Source: JACQXM01 sp964569425 (GTDB taxonomy: Bacteria; Planctomycetota; Phycisphaerae; UBA1845). Taken from it: a stretch of 10,514 bases of DNA. This document shows, piece by piece, positions 5,929 through 10,514 of this stretch. The stretch is from the NCBI GenBank assembly GCA_964569425.1, contig CAZMVD010000140.1, positions 1 to 10,514 on the forward strand, written 5' to 3'. The notes under the pieces were generated by a model. It was not told the DNA's origin. It saw only the letters and a program-made list of their open reading frames with translations, and did not search any database. How positions within the stretch are numbered: position 1 is the first letter of the stretch; each line of letters starts with the position of its first letter. A program made the position numbers and the translations under genes.

Positions 5929-6816
5929 TTAGTCCGGAACCGTGTAGCGATCTGGGTAGGTTGCGATATCGATCACCAGGTGGCCCCCATCCGCCCGGCC
6001 GACGCGGCGAAAATTCTCGCGGAGCATGGCGAGCTTCCGCGCCACGGTATTTTCCTCTAATTCTCGGCCCGGCGCAGACCCCCAGCGGATTCTCCCGCCG
6101 GGACGATCCGTCACGATCTCGAGGTGCGACCGCCGCGAATCGCGCCGACCCTCCATGTTCTCCACATCAATCCCCACGACTTGCCCGGCGAACGGCTCTC
6201 CCTGCAACCTGGCGAGCAACGCCAGGCCGGCCTGCAGGTCTTTACCCTGCCAGACGCTCCCGGCCTCCGGGGGTGCGTGCGCCACCCCTTCAATTCGCTT
6301 CCATGCTGCGTCGAAACGATAGGTTCCAGGCAGCCGAACGCCTTCTCGATCTACGAAATAGTAATCGTTTTCATGTCGCACCAGCGCGACGGGCATGCGG
6401 TACTCACAACTGACCGCAAAGTGCGCGTCGTTGTTTCGCCGGACGTGGTGCACTTGCGCAACCCATCCGACACGCGAAACGCGCTCAGCCATCAGCCTGC
6501 AAAGCCGCTCATCGGTCCACGGACCGTCCAAGAGCGAGTCAATACTCCGATGAAGGTCATCATGCGCTAACAGAAGCAGCGGCTCCGGCAGATCGACAAA
6601 CGAAACAGAGCCGAAGGGCCGGTCGTCCAGCAGGGTGCGCTTCACCTGTGCGTCCAGATGGGCCAACGCAGCGGCGCCTCCCAGAAAGGCCGCGGTCAAT
6701 CCAAACAACGCCGCACATCGACGGACCATGCGCCGGCGATGTTCCGGCGGCAGGGCAGACCACCATCGCCGCGGCGGTGCCGAGGGCCTGCGCTTCTCGC
6801 GGTGCTTTCTGCTCAT
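5929..6816 (-). CDS. ftsQ: Cell division protein FtsQ (POTRA-containing divisome protein)
   Basis: A 295-residue bitopic protein with FtsQ/DivIB architecture. It has a basic cytoplasmic N-terminus (1-33, MSRKHREKRR...), one transmembrane helix at about 34-54, a divergent POTRA-like region (about 68-147), then the FtsQ beta domain. That domain begins with the typical YYFVDREGVRLPG segment (152-164) and ends with TVARKLAMLRENFRR (257-271) and VIDIATYPDRYTV (281-293). FtsQ links FtsB/FtsL and the septal peptidoglycan synthases FtsW/FtsI at the division site. The POTRA portion is weakly conserved, as is usual, so the call rests on topology, the C-terminal motifs and position after murC-murB-ddl, the classical order. 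The start has only a weak CAGGG ribosome site 8 bases upstream. A 116-base gap separates it from ddl. No ftsA or ftsZ follows. Confidence 0.87.
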   Translation of the reverse strand: MSRKHREKRRPSAPPRRWWSALPPEHRRRMVRRCAALFGLTAAFLGGAAALAHLDAQVKRTLLDDRPFGSVSFVDLPEPLLLLAHDDLHRSIDSLLDGPWTDERLCRLMAERVSRVGWVAQVHHVRRNNDAHFAVSCEYRMPVALVRHENDYYFVDREGVRLPGTYRFDAAWKRIEGVAHAPPEAGSVWQGKDLQAGLALLARLQGEPFAGQVVGIDVENMEGRRDSRRSHLEIVTDRPGGRIRWGSAPGRELEENTVARKLAMLRENFRRVGRADGGHLVIDIATYPDRYTVPD

Positions 6817-6932
6817 GGGTCAAACCCTGCTCTGTGGTCGCGAACCGCGGATGCCTCCGCAAACGGGCCAACTCGCTCAAGGGGGGAGCAAACCGCCATC
6901 ACCTGCTCCGTGGAGGCCGATTCGGCACCGAC

Positions 6933-7916
6933 CTATGACGCGCGCCGTACATCCCACGACAGTTCGACGATGCGGCGGCATAGATCATCAAACGCAATGC
7001 CCACGCGCGCGGCGGCCTTGGGCACCAGCGAATGGTCGGTGAAGCCCGGGATGGTATTCACCTCCAGCACGTACGGTCGCAGGGTCTGCCGATCGATCAT
7101 CCAGTCCACACGCGAGAACACCTCGCACCCCAGCGCCCGATGCGCCGCAAGACTTAAGTCCTGCACTTCTCGTAACACGTCAACCGGCAAGTCCATGTCA
7201 AAAAGATACTCGGTATCCTCATCGACGTACTTGGCCTGGTAGTCATAGAATTCCCGCTTCGTTCGGATTTCGCAGACGGGCAACGGCCGATCACCCAGAA
7301 TGCCCACCGTCACTTCACGGCCGGCCACGTAACGCTCCACCAGCGCCCGACCGTAGCTATGGACCACCGTCTCGACGGCCGACTGCAATTGCTGCGGCGT
7401 GCGCGCAATGGTGATGTCCACACTGCTGCCCGAACTCACCGGCTTCACCACCGCGGGAACATAGCATTTCGCAGCAAGCTCCGCGCGGTTTACCCGATCG
7501 ACCACCAGAAACTCCGGCGTCGGAATCTGCGAACGCAGGAACGCTCGCTTGGCCTCCACCTTATCCATGGCTATCCGAGAGGCAGCAGCGCCGGATCCGC
7601 TATAGCGAACGCCACGCGCATCCAATTCCGCCTGAACCGTGCCGTCCTCCCCAAACTCGCCGTGCAGCGCAATGAAGACAAAGTCTGCCGGCCTTCCCAG
7701 CGCGGAAAGTTCATCCGGCGTAATGTCGCAAACGGCCACCCGATGACCGAGCCGACCGAGGGCCTGCGCCACGGCACGCCCACTGTGCAGACTGACCTCC
7801 CTTTCGCCTCCCGGACCGCCGGAAAGAACCGTGATTTCCAGCGTATCTACGAGCGGATCCCGACGCCGCGCAGTGCTGCGTTTGGACGCCAGTACCGTTG
7901 CCGGGGTAACGCTCAT
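6933..7916 (-). CDS. ddl: D-alanine--D-alanine ligase
   Basis: A 327-residue ATP-grasp enzyme that joins two D-Ala in the cytoplasm to make the D-Ala-D-Ala end of the peptidoglycan pentapeptide. Visible motifs, compared with E. coli DdlB: LSGGPGGEREVSLHSG (31-46, Glu38 as Glu15), FIALHGEFGEDGT (81-93), YSGSG (105-109), MDKVEAKR (117-124), VKPVSSGSSVDI (157-168), GREVTVGILG (199-208), YDYQAKY (224-230), FSRVDWM (267-273, Arg269 and Asp271) and LEVNTIPGFTDHSLVPKAA (284-302, Glu285 and Asn287). Tyr230 in AKY is the residue typical of true D-Ala-D-Ala ligases; D-Ala-D-Lac ligases have Phe there. The protein has about 25 extra N-terminal residues. The start is firm: AAGGAG lies 7 bases before the ATG, which overlaps the murB stop in ATGA, implying translational coupling. 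Confidence 0.97.
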   Translation of the reverse strand: MSVTPATVLASKRSTARRRDPLVDTLEITVLSGGPGGEREVSLHSGRAVAQALGRLGHRVAVCDITPDELSALGRPADFVFIALHGEFGEDGTVQAELDARGVRYSGSGAAASRIAMDKVEAKRAFLRSQIPTPEFLVVDRVNRAELAAKCYVPAVVKPVSSGSSVDITIARTPQQLQSAVETVVHSYGRALVERYVAGREVTVGILGDRPLPVCEIRTKREFYDYQAKYVDEDTEYLFDMDLPVDVLREVQDLSLAAHRALGCEVFSRVDWMIDRQTLRPYVLEVNTIPGFTDHSLVPKAAARVGIAFDDLCRRIVELSWDVRRAS

Positions 7917-8818
7917 ACGAAAGCTCCTTCACTGGCGGCACGCCAGATGTCTACTTCAACCTCGAGCGCGGTGTCGAACTCGCGCGCGACCCGCTCGCGA
8001 ATCAGGTCGATGAGAAAAAGAACGTCCGAACTCCGCGCCCCGACGTCGGCCACGATGAAATTGGCATGGCGCGTCGAGACGCTGGCGCCCCCCCGCCGGG
8101 TGCCCTTCAAACCCGCGCGATCGATCAGCGCCCCGGCCGACGTGCCCGGCGGATTTTTGAAAATGCATCCCGCACTCTTGGCCGACAGCGGCTGGGATGC
8201 GGTCTTGAAGGCGAAAATCTCCTCGAAACGCCCCTTCGTGGCTTCAGGATCGGTGTCGCTCAGCTTGAAAGTCACCGAAAGCGCGATTACATCTTCCAGG
8301 GTGGAATGACGGTAGCCGAACCCCAGCCGATCGGCGGGTCGGGTTTCGAGCCGCCCGTCGGAATGCAGTACCTCGACTTCGCGGACCACCGCCCCGATTT
8401 CGCCGAATCGTCCCCCCGCATTCATGCGGACCGCACCGCCGACGGAACCGGGAATGCCCGCCATGCACTCCAGCCCGGACAGGCCGGCCTCACTGCATTC
8501 CTTGGAAAAACGCATGAGGTCAACGCCCGCCCCCGCCCGAACGCACTGGCCGTCGCGCCGGACCTCCCGAAATGCCGGTTGATCGAGCCGAACCACTACG
8601 CCGTCGAAACCGTCGTCCGAGATCAGGACATTGGCACCGCCGCCGAGCACCTTGAGCGGCACCTCCGCCTCGCGCGCCCGGCGAACCAGTCGCGCCAGTT
8701 CTTCGGCATCACGCGGCCGGCATAGCCACCGCGCCGGCCCGCCCAGGCGAAACCAGGTCATTCGCCCAAGCGGCGCGTCGCACTGCATGCTGTCCGCAAA
8801 TTCGCTCCACCAGTTCAT
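7913..8818 (-). CDS. murB: UDP-N-acetylenolpyruvoylglucosamine reductase
   Basis: A 301-residue FAD- and NADPH-dependent enzyme that reduces UDP-GlcNAc-enolpyruvate to UDP-MurNAc. Motifs, numbered from the start chosen here: TWFRLGGPA (21-29), LGGGANVLISD (58-68), GIPGSVGGAVRMNAGG (121-136), FGYRHSTL (167-174), SAGCIFKNP (215-223) and RHANFIV (250-256), with LEVEVDIW near the end (285-292). The position of the proton-donating Ser of E. coli MurB is Cys218 here, an alternative seen in some MurB proteins. The compact C-terminal region suggests the shorter type II form. I start at the ATG at 8818 because GGAAGG lies 6 bases upstream; in-frame GTG (8839) and ATG (8836) lie further up with no better site. 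Its first 110 bases lie inside the murC 3' end, and its stop overlaps the ddl start. Confidence 0.96.
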   Translation of the reverse strand: MNWWSEFADSMQCDAPLGRMTWFRLGGPARWLCRPRDAEELARLVRRAREAEVPLKVLGGGANVLISDDGFDGVVVRLDQPAFREVRRDGQCVRAGAGVDLMRFSKECSEAGLSGLECMAGIPGSVGGAVRMNAGGRFGEIGAVVREVEVLHSDGRLETRPADRLGFGYRHSTLEDVIALSVTFKLSDTDPEATKGRFEEIFAFKTASQPLSAKSAGCIFKNPPGTSAGALIDRAGLKGTRRGGASVSTRHANFIVADVGARSSDVLFLIDLIRERVAREFDTALEVEVDIWRAASEGAFV

Positions 8819-10217
8819 CGGCCACCTTCCAGACATCACCCGCGCCCATGGTGAGAATCAGATCACCCACGCCGACGCCGCGGATGACTTCCTCCGCGGC
8901 AAGAGGCATCCCCGAGACAAAGCGACCTTTGCCGCCTTGCCGTTGAATGCGTGCTGCAAGTTCGCGCGAGTCATTCTCCTCGTCCGTTGCGTTCGAAGCG
9001 CACTCCCGCGCGCCGTAGACCTCGAGCACCATAATCTCATCAGCGCCGCCGAAACACCCCGCAAACTCATCCATCAGTCGGCGGGTGCGCTCGCGTTGGT
9101 GCGGCTGGAACACCACCCACACGCGCACCGGTCGGAATCGTTGCCGCGCCGCCGCCAAAGTCGCGCGAATTTCCGTCGGATGATGCGCGTAATCGTCCAC
9201 AATGGTCACGCCGTCCGCCTCCCCCCGCAGCGTCATCCGGCGACGCACACCGGCGTACCGCGGCACCGCTTCCGCAATTGCCTGCGGCGCCGCACCGGCG
9301 TGGTGCGCCAGTGCGATGGCCGCCAGGGCATTCTCGACATTGTGCATCCCGGGTATGGCGAGCCGCGTGCGCATCAGCCTTTTGCCGCGATGCAGCACGT
9401 CAAAAGCGAATCCCTCGGTCCGCTCACAAAGAAAGTCGGCCTGCCAATCGGCGTGCTTGTCAAGGCCGAAAGTCTCCAGGGACGCGCACGATCGCGCCGC
9501 GATCGCCGCCGCCGCGCCCGCATGACAAACCAGATAACCATCCGGAGCCACCTGGCCCGCGAATTGCCCGAACGCTTCCACGATCGCCGGCAAATCACCG
9601 TAGCAGTCCAGGTGGTCCGACTCGATATTGAGAATCGCCGCCGCGCGGGGCCGCAAGTGCAAGAAGGAGCGATCGAATTCACACGCTTCTACCACGAAAT
9701 GTGGACCGGCGCCCACACCACTGCTGCCGCCGAGCTGATCGGACTGCGCGCCCACCACGAAACTGGGGTCCAGCCCCGATTCCCGCAGGATGAATGCCGT
9801 CAACGCCGTCGTAGTGCTCTTGCCGTGCGTGCCCGACACCGCCACGCCGCAGCGCGACGACATGAGCAACCCGAGCAATTCCGCATACTTGATGACCCGA
9901 AGCCCCCGCTCCCGCGCAGCGCGAAGCTCGGGGTTGGACTCGGGAACAGCGGCGCTCATCACCACCAGGTCGCAGTCGGGACGCAGCGCTGCGCGATCGT
10001 GCCCGATGCTCACCTGCGCCCCAAGTTCGACCAGCCGACCCATCGCCTCAAAGGGCGTTCGATCGGAACCGGATACGACCGCGCCCTGTTGCATGAGCAG
10101 CGCCGCCGCCCCGCTCATACCCGACCCGCCGATACCGATCAGGTGCACGCGCAATCCGGCCGGAATCAACGGTGGTGCCGCCGCGTGTTTCGTAGCTCCG
10201 TCTACCATGACTGGCAT
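8709..10217 (-). CDS. murC: UDP-N-acetylmuramate--L-alanine ligase
   Basis: A 502-residue cytoplasmic ATP-dependent Mur ligase that adds L-Ala to UDP-MurNAc, the first step of the stem peptide. Domain 1 has the Rossmann-like UDP-binding motif HLIGIGGSGMSG (25-36). Domain 2 has the ATP loop SGTHGKSTTT (128-137), EACEFDRSF (177-185) and NIESDHLDCYG (197-207). Domain 3 has AIPGMHNVENALAA (287-300), VDDYAHHPTEI (340-350), VFQPHQRERT (369-378) and TMGAGDVWKVADEL (456-469). Family members usually end soon after this last motif. Here about 30 residues (472-502) follow, and the gene overlaps murB by 110 bases. The start is supported by GAGGG about 6 bases upstream of the ATG at 10217, and the N-terminal 20 residues look like an unstructured lead-in. 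It lies 140 bases downstream of murG. Confidence 0.97.
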   Translation of the reverse strand: MPVMVDGATKHAAAPPLIPAGLRVHLIGIGGSGMSGAAALLMQQGAVVSGSDRTPFEAMGRLVELGAQVSIGHDRAALRPDCDLVVMSAAVPESNPELRAARERGLRVIKYAELLGLLMSSRCGVAVSGTHGKSTTTALTAFILRESGLDPSFVVGAQSDQLGGSSGVGAGPHFVVEACEFDRSFLHLRPRAAAILNIESDHLDCYGDLPAIVEAFGQFAGQVAPDGYLVCHAGAAAAIAARSCASLETFGLDKHADWQADFLCERTEGFAFDVLHRGKRLMRTRLAIPGMHNVENALAAIALAHHAGAAPQAIAEAVPRYAGVRRRMTLRGEADGVTIVDDYAHHPTEIRATLAAARQRFRPVRVWVVFQPHQRERTRRLMDEFAGCFGGADEIMVLEVYGARECASNATDEENDSRELAARIQRQGGKGRFVSGMPLAAEEVIRGVGVGDLILTMGAGDVWKVADELVERICGQHAVRRAAWANDLVSPGRAGAVAMPAA

Positions 10218-10357
10218 TCCGTTCCCTCAAGTTGGATTGGGTCCGATTAAGGTGTGACAGCCCGTCCGTCGCGCGCGACCGCGATCCCGCGCCACGGAAT
10301 GGAACTGTACCACTATCGGTGGTCGACGCAAGCGGACTTCAAAGAATTGTCGCGGCA
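10218..10357. other. murG-murC intergenic gap
   Basis: A 140-base spacer, unusually wide for this operon junction. It contains a 5-bp hairpin (ACCAC 10309-10313 with GTGGT 10319-10323). A 7-bp inverted repeat is formed by ATTCCGT (10216-10222) and ACGGAAT (10294-10300), one arm of which runs into the murC start codon. I see no gene and no clear promoter, so a separate promoter for murC remains possible but unproven. Confidence 0.3.
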
Positions 10358-10514
10358 TCAGCCGCGTGCAGCGCACAGCGACAGAATGTGGTCCGCGATG
10401 TCTTCCGCCGCATGCGGCCGGCCGATCCGCTGCGCCGCCGCGGCCAGCCCTTGGCGGAGAGCGCCGGCAGACATCAACGCGGCGAGCACCGGTCGCAGGT
10501 GTGCGTCATGGACC
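10358..10514 (-). CDS. murG: MurG glycosyltransferase, C-terminal fragment (runs off window)
   Basis: The last 51 codons and TGA stop of a gene that continues past the window edge. The translated tail reads LRPVLAALMSAGALRQGLA, then AAAQRIGRPHAAEDIADHIL, ending SLCAARG. This matches the C-terminal helices of MurG: a loop with paired short helices, then a small-residue stretch and the typical R-P-x-A-A-x-x-I-A-D helix. MurG is the peripheral inner-membrane enzyme that transfers GlcNAc from UDP-GlcNAc to lipid I to make lipid II. The call rests on this short tail plus its position directly before murC, the standard dcw order. The catalytic part is outside the window, so integrity cannot be judged. 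Confidence 0.82.
   Translation of the reverse strand, partial: VHDAHLRPVLAALMSAGALRQGLAAAAQRIGRPHAAEDIADHILSLCAARG

Noticed and set aside
6560..6880. A 106-residue minus-strand frame overlapping the ftsQ start and the ddl-ftsQ gap
   Set aside because: It overlaps the ftsQ N-terminus in another frame, has no motif, and FtsQ explains the region better.
8631..10250. A 539-residue open frame on the plus strand
   Set aside because: It is antisense to murC and part of murB, both certain genes. Its protein is Arg/His/Ala/Pro-rich with no motif, as expected of a complementary frame in high-GC coding DNA.

Overview
This is a GC-rich chromosomal window. It is most likely from a member of the Planctomycetota, or a close relative in the PVC group. 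Three observations support this: a PEP-CTERM exported protein, a large FG-GAP lipoprotein with a cysteine-rich insert, and a division/cell-wall (dcw) gene block of order murG-murC-murB-ddl-ftsQ with no ftsA or ftsZ after ftsQ. Planctomycetes are known to lack FtsZ. The taxonomic call is an inference; there is no rRNA or marker gene here to settle it.

Layout. Positions 1-2393 carry three minus-strand genes: a VOC (glyoxalase-fold) protein (94-483), a PEP-CTERM secreted protein (579-1430), and a release-factor-like GGQ protein with an extra C-terminal helical domain (1857-2393). A 426-base gap (1431-1856) separates the last two. It holds a plausible sigma70-type promoter for the PEP-CTERM gene and several inverted repeats, but no convincing gene. 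The only plus-strand gene (2589-4580) is transcribed divergently from the release-factor-like gene. It encodes a lipoprotein with seven FG-GAP calcium-loop repeats, probably a seven-bladed beta-propeller, interrupted by a tandem eight-cysteine module.

The right half (4810-10514) is entirely minus strand. In transcription order it holds the 3' end of murG, murC, murB, ddl, ftsQ and an unrecognised polytopic membrane protein. murC and murB overlap deeply, and murB and ddl share a 4-base stop/start overlap, so these three are surely co-transcribed and translationally coupled. Together MurG, MurC, MurB and Ddl cover much of the peptidoglycan precursor pathway: UDP-MurNAc formation, L-Ala addition, the D-Ala-D-Ala dipeptide and the lipid II glycosyl transfer. 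FtsQ is a membrane-anchored divisome connector. The membrane protein sits where ftsA/ftsZ would lie in many other bacteria. The convergent gap at 4581-4809 contains two GC-rich hairpins that probably end transcription.

No mobile element, CRISPR array, tRNA or rRNA was seen. The most interesting items are the dcw block ending without ftsA/ftsZ next to an uncharacterised membrane protein, the Cys-rich insert in the propeller lipoprotein, and the two-domain GGQ protein.
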